Part shown: in pieces, positions 33,012-42,023 of the stretch
Position numbering within the stretch: the first letter of the stretch is position 1
How the letters are laid out: every line of letters starts with the position of its first letter
From: an uncultured Bacteroidales bacterium
GTDB lineage: Bacteria > Bacteroidota > Bacteroidia > Bacteroidales > Paludibacteraceae
Reading direction: 5' to 3'
DNA length: 64,000 nucleotides
NCBI GenBank assembly: GCA_946614295.1
Contig: CAMOGT010000005.1
Coordinates: 3,692 to 67,691 of the forward strand
Notes under the pieces: generated by a model
What the model was told of the DNA's origin: nothing
Database searches by the model: none
Seen by the model: the letters and a program-made list of their open reading frames with translations, nothing else
Position numbers and translations under genes: made by a program

Positions 33012-33479
33012 CATTGCCACGTAATTACACCTCTTTTGAAAAAAAATACCCTCTTTCTAATGTCATAAGCATCCTTCACCTTTTATTTTCCGCCTAACTT
33101 CCAGTTAATCGTATACCTTTGCTATACCCTTACTATACCCCGGCATTTAATGCCGGTATTTTCTTCGTTAGTTACGTGGGATAGTATCCCGCATTATATT
33201 CTTTGCATTTTTTGACCAAGAAAAATAAATCTGTTTAATTTGTTAAATTTGTGGACTGATAAAATAGCATGAAACAGCAATAAATATGGGGGGCGAAAGG
33301 CTAAAGGTAATTCACAATTCACAAAGCGTCCTATTGGCTTTGGTACAAACAGATGAGTCCGTACGGATATTAGAACCTTGTACTAAACTCTAAAAGCCAT
33401 TAGTACATTGTAAATTGTACATTGTACATTGAAAAAAACGTCCATCGGGGCTTTTTTTTCAATTTTTTTTAAGAAATAC
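33012..33479. other. Gene-free region before the alginate locus
   Basis: No ORF of convincing quality on either strand. It holds a hairpin CCGGCATT-T-AATGCCGG (33140-33156) followed by TATTTTCTT, which could end an RNA started from 32920-32950, and a small palindrome GGGATAGTATCCC (33168-33180). It also holds GGCGAAA/GGCTAAA words (33293-33307), TACATTG/TAAATTG words (33397-33430) and a T run (33451-33460). Confidence 0.5.
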
Positions 33480-33510
33480 TTGTGTATTTCAAACTTTTGT
33501 TGTATCTTTG
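33480..33510 (+). promoter_or_regulatory. Promoter of the alginate catabolic operon
   Basis: TTG (33480-33482), 20 bases, TATCTTTG (33503-33510). The transcript should start near 33517. Confidence 0.8.
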
Positions 33511-33522
33511 CACCAAATTTCG

Positions 33523-33536
33523 ATTGGTTAACCAAT
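33523..33536. promoter_or_regulatory. GntR-type operator, copy 1
   Basis: ATTGGTTAACCAAT, a perfect 14-base palindrome, starting 13 bases after the -7 box. It resembles the UxuR/ExuR hexuronate operator core TTGGTATACCAA. A repressor here would block the start of transcription. An identical site lies at 39067-39080 with the same spacing to its promoter. Confidence 0.8.
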
Positions 33537-33547
33537 TTATTGCACTC

Positions 33548-35602
33548 ATGAAACACATTTTTTATAGTATTTTGCCCGTATTGGTAGTTACTCTTACTGC
33601 GTGTCATAACTCTGCGTATGATGCTTCATACGCGTATGCCAAGTCCGTGGCGGACGAGGCTCTGTCCCAACCGATCGACGTGCCTGTTCCTCATGATGCT
33701 GCCGGCGGTTATACGCATGAGCAGCATAAAAATAACTACTATGCGATGTATTATGCCGGTTTTCTGTATGATGATACGGGCGACGAGCGGTATGCCGCGT
33801 ATGTGCGGGAGATGATGTTGCAATATGCCGCCATGTATCCTTCCTTGGGCGAACATCCTTACAAAGGCTCTCCTGTGCCGGGACGGCTGTTTTGGCAAAC
33901 GCTCAACGAGTCCGTTTGGTTAGTGCATACCTCGCAGGCGTATGCGTACATATATCCTTATTTAAGTGCAGCCGACCGGGACAGTATCGAACAGAATCTG
34001 TTGTTTCCTGTCTGTGCGTTTATCGAGCGCGGTACAGAGGCTAATTATGCGACCTTCAACCGGATGCATAATCACGCTACTTGGGCGTGTGCGGCAGTTG
34101 GAATGACCGGCTATGCTACGGGTAACCGCGAACTGGTGGACAAAGCACTCTACGGCTCTGAAAAGGACGGTAAGGCGGGCTTCCTGCTCCAAATGGAGGA
34201 ACTCTTCTCGCCCGACGGCTATTTTACGGAAGGCGCCTATTATCTGCGTTATGCCATATGGCCATTCATGCTCTTTGCGCAGGTGATAGAGAAGAACGAG
34301 CCGGAGTTGCATATTTTTGCGCGCCGTGACGGTATCCTGCTCAAAGCGGTCAATGCCTTGCTGCAGCAGGCGTACGACGGAGTGATCATCCGCACGAACG
34401 ATGCGCTCAAAAAGACTTACAGCACGCAGGAGATTGTGGCCGCGGTCGATATCGCGTATTGGGCGAGCCGTGACCCTCAGCTGCTCTCCATAGCCGCGGA
34501 GCAGGGTTCGTTCGTTCTCTCCGAGGCTGGACGCGTGACGGCTCAAGCAATTGCAGAGGGTAAAGCCGTGCCGTTCCGCTACCGTTCAGTGGTCTATCAC
34601 GACGGTGCTGACGGATCGCAAGGAGGTGTGGCTATTATCCGTGGCAGCGAAGCGAGGGATGGTTTTATGTTTACGATGAAAGCTACCTCGCATGGTTTGT
34701 CTCACGGTCATTACGACAAAATGACCATTGCCCTCTATGACGACGGAAATGAGATCCTGACCGACTACGGCGCAGCGCGGTTTCTCAATATCGAGTCGAA
34801 AAGCGGTGGCCGTTATACGCATGAGAACGACACGTATGCCCAACAGACGGTAGCGCATAACACAGCGGTGGTTGATGGCACTTCGCATTTCCACGCAGAT
34901 TACAAGACCTCTATGCAATATTCTTCTGTGATTACGTACACATCGCTGACAGACAGCATCTCCGAAGTCTCTGTACTGGATACAGCAGCATATTACAAGG
35001 AACGCGTGCGTATGCGTCGCACGATAGCTGTGATGCAACCCAGAATGGCAGGAACGGAATATCCAATCGTGATAGACATCCTCCGCCTATCGTCTCCCGA
35101 GAAGCATGTCTATGACCTGCCGTTCCATTTCAGCGGACATATGATCAACACTTCTTTCCCGGCTCGCAAAGAAACGGATCATCTGACCGTTATGGGCTCG
35201 TCATACGGCTATGAGCACCTATGGAAGGAGTGTGAGAGCGCGCTTACATCCGGCAATGCGTGGTTTACGATCCTTCAAGGTGAGCGTTTCTATTCCGTCA
35301 CCACTACCATGGACGCAGAAGCCGGTGCTAAAGCATTCCTCGTGCGCTCCGGCGCGAATGATCCGGATAACAACCTCCGTTCCGAGCCTGCTGTTCTTTT
35401 CCGCCAAGAAGGTAAATCGGATCATGTCTTTGCTTCGGTGATCGAGCCGCACGGCTTGTTCGATCCGAATTTGGAACTGACCAAAGGCTATCTGCCTCAA
35501 ACGGAGCATATCCGCGTGGTGGAGGACGACGAGACACATACCACCGTAGAGGTTCTTCTCCGCGGGAAAGAGAAACCAATTGTTTACACTATAAATTATT
35601 GA
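33548..35602 (+). CDS. PL17-family exo-type alginate (oligoalginate) lyase
   Basis: 684 residues from the ATG at 33548. Lipobox LTAC (Cys19). The N-terminal alpha-toroid contains the PL17 catalytic region NRMHNHATW (Asn175, His176) and a tyrosine pair GAYYLRY (Tyr232 is 56 residues after His176, the spacing of His202-Tyr258 in Alg17c). The heparinase II/III-like beta-sheet domain has the metal-site pattern SHGLSHGHYDK (His386, His388) and VAHNTAV (His437). It removes unsaturated monomers from oligo-alginate, probably in the periplasm or on the inner face of the outer membrane. It is the first gene of the operon with kdgF, MFS and SDR genes, the standard alginate set. Alternative: a related uronate exo-lyase on another polymer. 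Confidence 0.88.
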   Translation: MKHIFYSILPVLVVTLTACHNSAYDASYAYAKSVADEALSQPIDVPVPHDAAGGYTHEQHKNNYYAMYYAGFLYDDTGDERYAAYVREMMLQYAAMYPSLGEHPYKGSPVPGRLFWQTLNESVWLVHTSQAYAYIYPYLSAADRDSIEQNLLFPVCAFIERGTEANYATFNRMHNHATWACAAVGMTGYATGNRELVDKALYGSEKDGKAGFLLQMEELFSPDGYFTEGAYYLRYAIWPFMLFAQVIEKNEPELHIFARRDGILLKAVNALLQQAYDGVIIRTNDALKKTYSTQEIVAAVDIAYWASRDPQLLSIAAEQGSFVLSEAGRVTAQAIAEGKAVPFRYRSVVYHDGADGSQGGVAIIRGSEARDGFMFTMKATSHGLSHGHYDKMTIALYDDGNEILTDYGAARFLNIESKSGGRYTHENDTYAQQTVAHNTAVVDGTSHFHADYKTSMQYSSVITYTSLTDSISEVSVLDTAAYYKERVRMRRTIAVMQPRMAGTEYPIVIDILRLSSPEKHVYDLPFHFSGHMINTSFPARKETDHLTVMGSSYGYEHLWKECESALTSGNAWFTILQGERFYSVTTTMDAEAGAKAFLVRSGANDPDNNLRSEPAVLFRQEGKSDHVFASVIEPHGLFDPNLELTKGYLPQTEHIRVVEDDETHTTVEVLLRGKEKPIVYTINY

Positions 35603-35606
35603 TTGT

Positions 35607-35948
35607 ATGAAAACACACAGTGCAAGTTTTTGTTTAGCAAAAGACATCAAATGGGAAAACCCGTGTCCTGGTGTCCGCCGCCAGGTAATGGCTTATGATG
35701 GCCAGTTGATGTTAGTTAAAGTATGTTTTGAGAAAGGTGCCGTCGGCACTCCTCATGAGCATTATCACTCCCAAGCCACCTATGTAGCGAAGGGCAAATT
35801 CGAGATGCTTATCGGAGATGAGAAACGAATCATATCGGAGGGTGACGCATACTATATTGCCCCGGACGAATGGCATGGATGTGTATGTCTTGAGGAGGGT
35901 GTTTTGATTGACACTTTCTCCCCGATGCGTGCGGATTTTTTATCCTAA
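35607..35948 (+). CDS. kdgF: KdgF-like cupin, unsaturated uronate ring-opening enzyme
   Basis: 113 residues, a single cupin domain. Metal ligands match KdgF: HEHYHSQ (two His and Gln) near residues 50-56 and the later His in DEWHG (about 90). KdgF converts 4,5-unsaturated monouronates from alginate or pectin lyases into the linear keto form (DEH or DKI). The gene begins 4 bases after the PL17 stop and precedes the transporter, as in alginate loci of other Bacteroidota. It has no signal peptide, so it acts in the cytoplasm. Confidence 0.9.
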   Translation: MKTHSASFCLAKDIKWENPCPGVRRQVMAYDGQLMLVKVCFEKGAVGTPHEHYHSQATYVAKGKFEMLIGDEKRIISEGDAYYIAPDEWHGCVCLEEGVLIDTFSPMRADFLS

Positions 35949-35966
35949 CACAAAACTATAAAGCGT

Positions 35967-37268
35967 ATGAAAATCAAAGGATTAAGATGGTGGATACTAG
36001 CGCTTGTCGTCATCGTCACCATCATTAACTATCTGGACCGCAACACGCTCGGAATCATGTGGGCGCACATAGTGGAGGATCTGGGCTTGATCGATCGCGA
36101 GGGACTGACCGATGCGGAATTCAACAGCCGTAGTAAGGAGTTGTTCGCCTATATCAACATGTTCTTCATGGTAGCCTATGGCATTTCGCAGATGTTGTCC
36201 GGAAAGCTGTATGACAAGATGGGCACCCGTCTGGGCTTCACTTTCTCGGCGCTTATCTGGGGTGTCAGCGACATGCTTATGGCGCTGGCTACCGGCGTCA
36301 AGTCCATCTGCGGTTTCCGTGCCGGCTTGGGTTTGGGCGTAGCCGGTCCATGGCCTGGTGCAGTGAAGAGCAATGCAGAATGGTTTCCGCAGAAAGAGCG
36401 CGCCATGGCACAGGGCTTATTCAACGCCGGTGCATCTATCGGAGCTATTCTCGCGCCGATTCTCATTGCGCTCATATGCGCCTCTTTCGGATGGAAAATG
36501 ACATTTATATGCATCGGTATCTTAGCTCCTTTATGGGTTATTCCTTGGCTGTGGTTACGCAAAACCGGTCCGAAGGATCACCCGTATATCACGGAGGAAG
36601 AAAAGGAATATATCATCACCGGTCAGCCGGAGTGCAAAGTAACGAATGACAAAGGTCTCAGCTGGGGTCAATTACTCTCGCGCCGCAAGAGTTACGCCGT
36701 AATCCTTTCCCGTTTCTTTCTGGATCCCGTATGGTGGATGTTCGTTACGTGGCTGCCGATTTATCTGGGGCAGAAATATAACATGGACCTGAAAGCCTTG
36801 GCGGCACATATGTGGATTCCGTATGTGGGTGCAGCTCTCGGTTCTATTGCCGGCGGATGGATGTCGAGCCATTTGGTCAGTGCAGGCAAAACCGTCAATT
36901 TTGCGCGCAAGGCTTCAATCGTTTTAGGTGCACTAATTACCCTGCCGGCATTGATATATGTTGCTTTTGTGCATGACCCGATGGTGGCCGTGATCTGCAT
37001 GGCGGTGATCCTCTTCGGTTTCCAGTTTACGATGAATAATATCCAGACCTTGGCAAGCGACATGTACACCGGCAAGAGCGTCGGTTCGTTAGCCGGTTTA
37101 GGTGGTGCTGCGGCAACATTGGGCACGATCCTCTCGATCTGTTTTATCCCGATGCTGACAGCCGGAGATAACTGGACACCGTTCTTCATCATGGGTGCCG
37201 CATTGGTCCCCATCAGCGTTTGCTGCGTCTTCCTTTTCGGCAAGAAGATAGAGCATGACAATTCGTAA
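35967..37268 (+). CDS. MFS transporter of the hexuronate (ACS) type
   Basis: 433 residues with about 12 hydrophobic segments. The start, VTIINYLDRNTLGIMW, is the hallmark of the anion:cation symporter branch (ExuT and relatives). A typical loop motif DKMGTRLGF follows helix 2, and GLGVAGPWPGAVKSNAEWFP precedes helix 4 or 5. It should carry unsaturated uronate monomers or DEH across the inner membrane. It lies between kdgF and the SDR gene. Confidence 0.9.
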   Translation: MKIKGLRWWILALVVIVTIINYLDRNTLGIMWAHIVEDLGLIDREGLTDAEFNSRSKELFAYINMFFMVAYGISQMLSGKLYDKMGTRLGFTFSALIWGVSDMLMALATGVKSICGFRAGLGLGVAGPWPGAVKSNAEWFPQKERAMAQGLFNAGASIGAILAPILIALICASFGWKMTFICIGILAPLWVIPWLWLRKTGPKDHPYITEEEKEYIITGQPECKVTNDKGLSWGQLLSRRKSYAVILSRFFLDPVWWMFVTWLPIYLGQKYNMDLKALAAHMWIPYVGAALGSIAGGWMSSHLVSAGKTVNFARKASIVLGALITLPALIYVAFVHDPMVAVICMAVILFGFQFTMNNIQTLASDMYTGKSVGSLAGLGGAAATLGTILSICFIPMLTAGDNWTPFFIMGAALVPISVCCVFLFGKKIEHDNS

Positions 37269-37305
37269 TAGTCAAAATTACTAACCCTTATTAATACTTA
37301 TTATT

Positions 37306-38061
37306 ATGAAAAAATTAGAAGGCAAAGTAGCCATCGTAACCGGTGGTGCACGAGACATCGGACGCGCAGTGTCTCTGAAACTGGCTTCGGAAGGAGCTAA
37401 AGTAGTAGTTAACTATTTTGACAACGAAGAGGATGCCAAAACAACGCAAGGCATGATCGCCGAACTGGGCGCTGAGAGTATTATCGTTCAGGGCGATATG
37501 ACCAAAGAGGCCGACGTGAAACGCATCGTTGCTGAGGCACAGAAAGCGTTCGGTCAAGACATCCATGTGCTGGTAAACGTAGTTGGCGGTATCGTAGGCC
37601 GTAAGAAAATCACCGAGCAGGATGAAGCTTGGTATAACTTCCTTATGGATGTAAACATGAAGAGCTGCTGGCTCTGCACCAAAGAGGTCGTACCGTTCAT
37701 GCCTCGTGGTGGCGCTATTGTGAATTTCTCCTCCCTTGCCGCCAAAGACGGAGGCGGTCCGGGTGCTTCCATATACGCTACGGCGAAGGGTGCAGTAGCT
37801 GTCTTCACCCGCGCTATGGCGAAAGAGTTGGGTCCTGACGGAATCCGCGTCAACGCAGTTGCGCCGGGTACGATCGCTACCTCGTTCCATGACCGTTTCA
37901 ATACGCCCGAGAACCGCGAGCGTATGAAAGGAATCTATCCGCTCCGCCGCGAAGGAGATGCAGGTGATGTTGCAGATCTGGTATGTTTCCTCGCTTGTGA
38001 TGATTCGGATTATATCACCGGAACCAACATCGATATCAACGGCGGTATCTTCTTCTCATAA
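37306..38061 (+). CDS. SDR oxidoreductase, probable DEH reductase
   Basis: 251 residues, a classical short-chain dehydrogenase. The cofactor motif is VTGGARDIGRAV (TGxxxGxG-like, residues about 11-22), the catalytic serine is in NFSSLAA, and the YATAK motif holds Tyr and Lys. The C-terminal end, GTNIDINGGIFFS, is typical. In the equivalent alginate operons this enzyme reduces DEH to 2-keto-3-deoxygluconate. It is the last gene of the catabolic operon; a bidirectional terminator follows. The substrate is inferred from context. Confidence 0.87.
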   Translation: MKKLEGKVAIVTGGARDIGRAVSLKLASEGAKVVVNYFDNEEDAKTTQGMIAELGAESIIVQGDMTKEADVKRIVAEAQKAFGQDIHVLVNVVGGIVGRKKITEQDEAWYNFLMDVNMKSCWLCTKEVVPFMPRGGAIVNFSSLAAKDGGGPGASIYATAKGAVAVFTRAMAKELGPDGIRVNAVAPGTIATSFHDRFNTPENRERMKGIYPLRREGDAGDVADLVCFLACDDSDYITGTNIDINGGIFFS

Positions 38062-38102
38062 ACCAGTTAAATGAAAAAATGGTCAGTTCTGCTGCGGCAG
38101 AT

Positions 38103-38136
38103 AACAGAAAAGGCGTCACTCGACGCCTTTTCTGTT
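38103..38136. terminator. Bidirectional terminator between the SDR and GntR genes
   Basis: AACAGAAAAGGCGTC (38103-38117) pairs perfectly with GACGCCTTTTCTGTT (38122-38136), loop ACTC. A-rich and T-rich flanks allow use in both directions. It contains the last codons and stop of the GntR gene. Confidence 0.85.
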
Positions 38137-38817
38137 TCGCAATGTTTCGGCAAACTGCAACATGCCGTCCAGATGTGTCTTCATCAATGTGGCACACACC
38201 TCGGGTCTCTGCTCTCTGATGAAGCGGTATAACAGCCGGTGTTCCTCCAAGGCTTTGGGGTCAAATGGCACACACATCTGGTGGCTCTGGTAGGAACTCA
38301 TGATATCCGGCGCGATCAGCATGAGCATGGATCGCAAGGTGCTGTTTCCGCTTCCAACCGCTATGCAGCGATGCAGTTCAAAATCCGTGGCATACATTTT
38401 CTCTGCGTCCTTGGCTGCAAAGGCCTCTTCGTAAGCAGTCAATGCCTGGTGTATATCTTCCAGCTCCTGCTCCGTCCGCCTCTCGGCGCAGAAACGCGCA
38501 GAGTTAACTTCCAGTATAGCACGCATTTCCGCCAAAGACGCAAAATCAAAGGCATCCAGCTTGAGCACATCGGCGAAAAGCCCGTCCAAGGCGCTTACGT
38601 CCAGACCGACGATGAACGTGCCGCTCTGCGGCTTGGTTTCCACTATTCCGTAACTCTCCAGGGTCTGCAAAGCAGTACGTACATGTCCACGGCTGATGCC
38701 GAACTGTTCCGCTATTTTGCGCTCTGCGGGCAGCCGCATTCCCGGCTGCAATTCGCCGCTCTGTAACTGCTGGCGGATATGCTTGATAATGATATCCTGA
38801 GGTTGTTCTTTTTCCAT
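38116..38817 (-). CDS. GntR/FadR-family regulator of the alginate locus
   Basis: 233 residues from the ATG at 38817 (MEKEQPQDIII). The longer frame to 38889 overlaps its own promoter. The N-terminal winged helix contains LQPGMRLPAERKIAEQFGISRGHVRTALQTLESYGIV; the C-terminal FCD-type all-helical ligand domain includes FELHRCIAVGSGN and HLDGML, with metal-binding His residues. FadR-type members in alginate and hexuronate loci respond to KDG or related acids. It sits between the two alginate operons and faces the catabolic one. Both those operons carry the same palindrome ATTGGTTAACCAAT after their promoters, which is the likely binding site, so it is probably their repressor. Its own promoter lacks that site but overlaps the inverted repeat GCAAAATT/AATTTTGC. 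Confidence 0.9.
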   Translation of the reverse strand: MEKEQPQDIIIKHIRQQLQSGELQPGMRLPAERKIAEQFGISRGHVRTALQTLESYGIVETKPQSGTFIVGLDVSALDGLFADVLKLDAFDFASLAEMRAILEVNSARFCAERRTEQELEDIHQALTAYEEAFAAKDAEKMYATDFELHRCIAVGSGNSTLRSMLMLIAPDIMSSYQSHQMCVPFDPKALEEHRLLYRFIREQRPEVCATLMKTHLDGMLQFAETLRNRKGVE

Positions 38818-38858
38818 TTCCGGCTGTATTAAATATGTGTGATGCGTTTTTCCGGCTG

Positions 38859-38889
38859 CAAAATTACAACAAATTTTGCACATATACAA
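38859..38889 (-). promoter_or_regulatory. Promoter of the GntR gene
   Basis: On the minus strand TTG (38887-38889), 20 bases, TAATTTTG (38859-38866). The inverted repeat GCAAAATT/AATTTTGC (38858-38880) overlaps the -7 box and could serve autoregulation. Confidence 0.7.
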
Positions 38890-39022
38890 GAAGAAAGTGC
38901 AATTTTTTTATGTTTTTATGCATTAGGGAGTATGTAAAAGCCGTAAAAAGGCTAAGGTCGGGGTAGGAAAAGCCGATTTTTGGTGTAAAAATTACTTTTT
39001 TTTCAAAAAAAATGCTCGAATA

Positions 39023-39054
39023 TTTGCATATATAAAATATTTGTTGTATCTTTG
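39023..39054 (+). promoter_or_regulatory. Promoter of the large alginate surface operon
   Basis: TTTG (39023-39026), 20 bases, TATCTTTG (39047-39054). No other consensus promoter was found up to 62571, so all genes from 39122 on may be one transcript. Confidence 0.8.
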
Positions 39055-39066
39055 CAGCCGAATTGA

Positions 39067-39080
39067 ATTGGTTAACCAAT
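39067..39080. promoter_or_regulatory. GntR-type operator, copy 2
   Basis: ATTGGTTAACCAAT again, 13 bases after the -7 box, exactly as at 33523. The geometry at both promoters is identical to the base. Confidence 0.8.
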
Positions 39081-39121
39081 TTTGTATAGAACGGACAATT
39101 AACTTTAAAAGTAATACAACC

Positions 39122-41845
39122 ATGAAAAAAGTTTCCCTATTACTGGCTTTGTTTTTAGGCTCGTATGTGTGCGCGTATGCCGATTACACGCAAACCCTGC
39201 CTTTGGACTACACGGATTTCTTCCGCGCGGAGGCTCTCAATGCAGACGGTGAACATTTGGAGGTGTACACCTATGCCAACACGGATCAAAAGAGCTCTTC
39301 CAAGCCAGATGGTGAGGATCTTCATGGCGACCAATGGAATTGCAGTGGTAAAGCAGCTGATCAAAAAGGCGAAAATCCGGTCGTGGCTGCAAGTACCCTG
39401 GAGTACGGAAACTATGTAGATAATAAAAAAGGGAAAGAGATTATTTTAGCCAATCTCCCTCTTGAAGATGCAAACCCTGTTACTCGTGCCAGTATCTATA
39501 GTTTACAAAAGAGTTATGCTTACGCAGGGGAAGCTTATTATTTGGCAGCTTTGGTGCAAATCAACGAGGCGACCGGCAAGGGCGATATTCTGACCATAGA
39601 CGGAAACTATACGGCGAGCGCACAGCGCGCCCGCCTCTTTGTAAACAAGCAGGGTTCCGGCTATAAATTGGGTCTTGGTTGGAATGGAGACCCGGATACT
39701 TGGACAGCAGAATTGGCATTCGGTTCTACGCACTTGGTAGTTATCAAAGTAACCCCTAAACAAGCAGGAAATGTTACAGGTGATGTGGAGGAAGCATCAT
39801 GGTGGTTGGATCCGGATCTGAGCAAAACAGAAGGGGAGAATGATGTATTTGCAACAGTAGATGGAAGTGGCGAAATTGTTACAAGCGGTTCAACCAAAGG
39901 TCTTAAATCCATCCGCGGTATCACGATTCGCCAACGTTCGAAGATTGGCGGTAAGATTGCCGGTCTGCGTTTCAGCGACAACTGGGCTGATGTAGTAAAA
40001 GCGGAGGCGGTTCCTACCGGAGAAGAGGCAGATTACATCAAGACAAATTTCAATGATGGCACATGGGGTGAAATTAAAGATTCTGATCTTAAAGAGTATT
40101 CTACTTCCAGTATTAATGGCTTCGAGCTGGTAAATGCAGCATTGTGGGATAAGAGCGCAACTTGCGCTGAAACAAGTGAGAGTTTTACCAATCGTATAGC
40201 GATTAACAGCCTATCAAATGGAGGAATGGTTACACTGCCGACAGTCAAGAATGTCAAACAAATTATCATATATGCTAGCAGTGGCTCTGACGACAGATAT
40301 TTGACATTGCAGAAATTTGATTATAGTGCACAAAAATGGGAAGACAAAGCTACATATCATATTGAAGACAAAGGTGTTTGCCATCGTTTCGTAACGGAAT
40401 TGAACAGCAACGAGTTAACCAGCTTGCGTTTGGCTAATGCAGATGGTAGTACGAAATATATCTGGAAAATACAGACATGTCCGTATCCGCCGACAGTAGA
40501 TAGAGAGCGCTTTGTGATGAATCTTGCTGACGAAGGCTGGAGTGATTTGGGTACTGCCGAAACAACGGCTACGGTTAATGAAGTTAACTTTGCCAAATGT
40601 GCATACTCGACAACTGGCGCATACGCCCTTACCGGAGAGAAGTTTGAGCAACGTATTGTGCTTGGTAAGTCAACAGGTATGATAGAAATGCCGGCGGTAG
40701 CTTCCGCTGCGCGCATTGATATTTATGCAAGTGCCGGTTCGGACAATAAGAACTTGAAGTTGCAACAATACAACTACGGTTTAGTTGAATGGGAAGATTT
40801 AGAAACAACTTTGCATTTTGATATAGGCGGAGTATGTTATCGTTTCTCTGTCGAACTGAATAGCACCACGGCAACCCGTCTTCGTCTTGTAAATGAGGAG
40901 AATAGCACCAAATATATTTACAAGATTATGACCTTTGCTTCCATGCCGCAAGATTTGGCTGCTCCTGAAGCATTGGCGGCTATCAACGTTAGCGCTAAAT
41001 CGTTCGAGGCATGCTGGAATGCAGTAGAGGGAGCTACCGGCTATCGCGTAATCCGTTATAAGAATGGCGCGCGTGACAGAGTAGAGACCGCGGGTGCAGG
41101 TGTGACGATGCTCCCGTTCCGTGACAACAATATTACCGCAGCAACAGAGTATAGCTATGCTGTAGTAGCAATAGGAGATAATGAAGCAACGGCCGATTCT
41201 GATCCGTCCAATGTGATCTTTGTAACCACCGCTTCGGCGATTACCGATTCGTACACCCGCCCGGTGACGGAAGGCAATTATGGTACAATCTGCCTGCCAA
41301 AGGCGTGCGAAGCCGCAAATATTTCGGGGGGGGTATTCTTCGCTGTCGCCGGAAAAATTACAGAGGGCAATCAGTTGCAGGAAATCGTGTTTGACGAAGT
41401 GAACTCTCTGGAAGCCGGTGTTCCGTACGTCTTTCTGGCTACCGGTAGCGAGTTAAACCTCACGCTGACCGGTGAGGCGGTAGCAGAACCAAACAATACA
41501 ACTTCGAACGGTTTGGTGGGTTCGTTTGAGGTAAAAAAGGTGGGTGCATATGTAAATAATTATGTTCTCTCTAATAATCTTCTCTACTGTACTAAAAATC
41601 ATGACTATTACGTAGGCGAGAACAGAGCCTATTTCGATATCAGCAGTATGTCCGTCTTTGATTCGTCAGCACCGAAAGCCCCGGGTCGCCGGCGGGTACG
41701 TTTGGCAGTAGAACAAGAACAAGTGCTGACCGGGATGGACGAGTTGAACGCCCCGGCTGAGAATAGCAAAATGGTACTGGACGGCCGATTGGTGATTATC
41801 CATAACGGTATGTACTATGACGCAACAGGTCAAAGAATCCATTAA
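39122..41845 (+). CDS. Large multidomain secreted protein, first gene of the alginate surface operon
   Basis: 907 residues from the ATG at 39122. Signal peptide to about residue 20 (AYAD). Domain order: a jelly-roll-like module (about 22-302) ending in IRQRSKIGGKIAGLRF and NWADVVK, shared with the next secreted proteins; two copies of a domain of about 155 residues (about 303-457 and 461-612; both have IYAS-GSD and GVC-RF-ELNS patterns); a fibronectin type III-like domain (about 613-708); a domain with YGTICLPKA and GVPYVFLATGSELNLTL (about 710-850); and the tail motif GRLVIIHNGMYYDATG. No catalytic residues are recognised. It is probably a surface glycan-binding or scaffold protein. It carries operator and promoter directly upstream. 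Confidence 0.75.
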   Translation: MKKVSLLLALFLGSYVCAYADYTQTLPLDYTDFFRAEALNADGEHLEVYTYANTDQKSSSKPDGEDLHGDQWNCSGKAADQKGENPVVAASTLEYGNYVDNKKGKEIILANLPLEDANPVTRASIYSLQKSYAYAGEAYYLAALVQINEATGKGDILTIDGNYTASAQRARLFVNKQGSGYKLGLGWNGDPDTWTAELAFGSTHLVVIKVTPKQAGNVTGDVEEASWWLDPDLSKTEGENDVFATVDGSGEIVTSGSTKGLKSIRGITIRQRSKIGGKIAGLRFSDNWADVVKAEAVPTGEEADYIKTNFNDGTWGEIKDSDLKEYSTSSINGFELVNAALWDKSATCAETSESFTNRIAINSLSNGGMVTLPTVKNVKQIIIYASSGSDDRYLTLQKFDYSAQKWEDKATYHIEDKGVCHRFVTELNSNELTSLRLANADGSTKYIWKIQTCPYPPTVDRERFVMNLADEGWSDLGTAETTATVNEVNFAKCAYSTTGAYALTGEKFEQRIVLGKSTGMIEMPAVASAARIDIYASAGSDNKNLKLQQYNYGLVEWEDLETTLHFDIGGVCYRFSVELNSTTATRLRLVNEENSTKYIYKIMTFASMPQDLAAPEALAAINVSAKSFEACWNAVEGATGYRVIRYKNGARDRVETAGAGVTMLPFRDNNITAATEYSYAVVAIGDNEATADSDPSNVIFVTTASAITDSYTRPVTEGNYGTICLPKACEAANISGGVFFAVAGKITEGNQLQEIVFDEVNSLEAGVPYVFLATGSELNLTLTGEAVAEPNNTTSNGLVGSFEVKKVGAYVNNYVLSNNLLYCTKNHDYYVGENRAYFDISSMSVFDSSAPKAPGRRRVRLAVEQEQVLTGMDELNAPAENSKMVLDGRLVIIHNGMYYDATGQRIH

Positions 41846-41884
41846 CCGGAAATACCTACTTAATCATTTTAAATCCTGAATACA

Positions 41885-42019
41885 ATGAAGACTTATATCA
41901 AACCTTTCTCGTCAATCCTGGTAATGACAGGCAACTCCATTATTTGTGCTTCCTGCCCTAACCGCGTGGGTGTTGCCGGCGAAAGCGAAACAATTCCAGA
42001 AAACTCAATAGGAGACTAA
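41885..42019 (+). CDS. Small 44-residue Bacteroidetes-type peptide
   Basis: A short ORF between two large secreted-protein genes, ending 4 bases before the next start codon. It begins MKTYIKPFSSILVMTGNS and continues with CASCPN and VGVAGESETIPENS. The MKxYIKP start, a central short hydrophobic stretch and an acidic end are typical of the small proteins found beside surface-protein genes in Bacteroidales. There is no known function. Evidence for translation is only its start, its close spacing and its peptide style. Confidence 0.5.
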   Translation: MKTYIKPFSSILVMTGNSIICASCPNRVGVAGESETIPENSIGD

Positions 42020-42023
42020 AACA

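Noticed and set aside
33114..33121. TACCTTTG as a further promoter in the gene-free region
   Set aside because: No TTG element lies 19-21 bases upstream and no gene follows closely.
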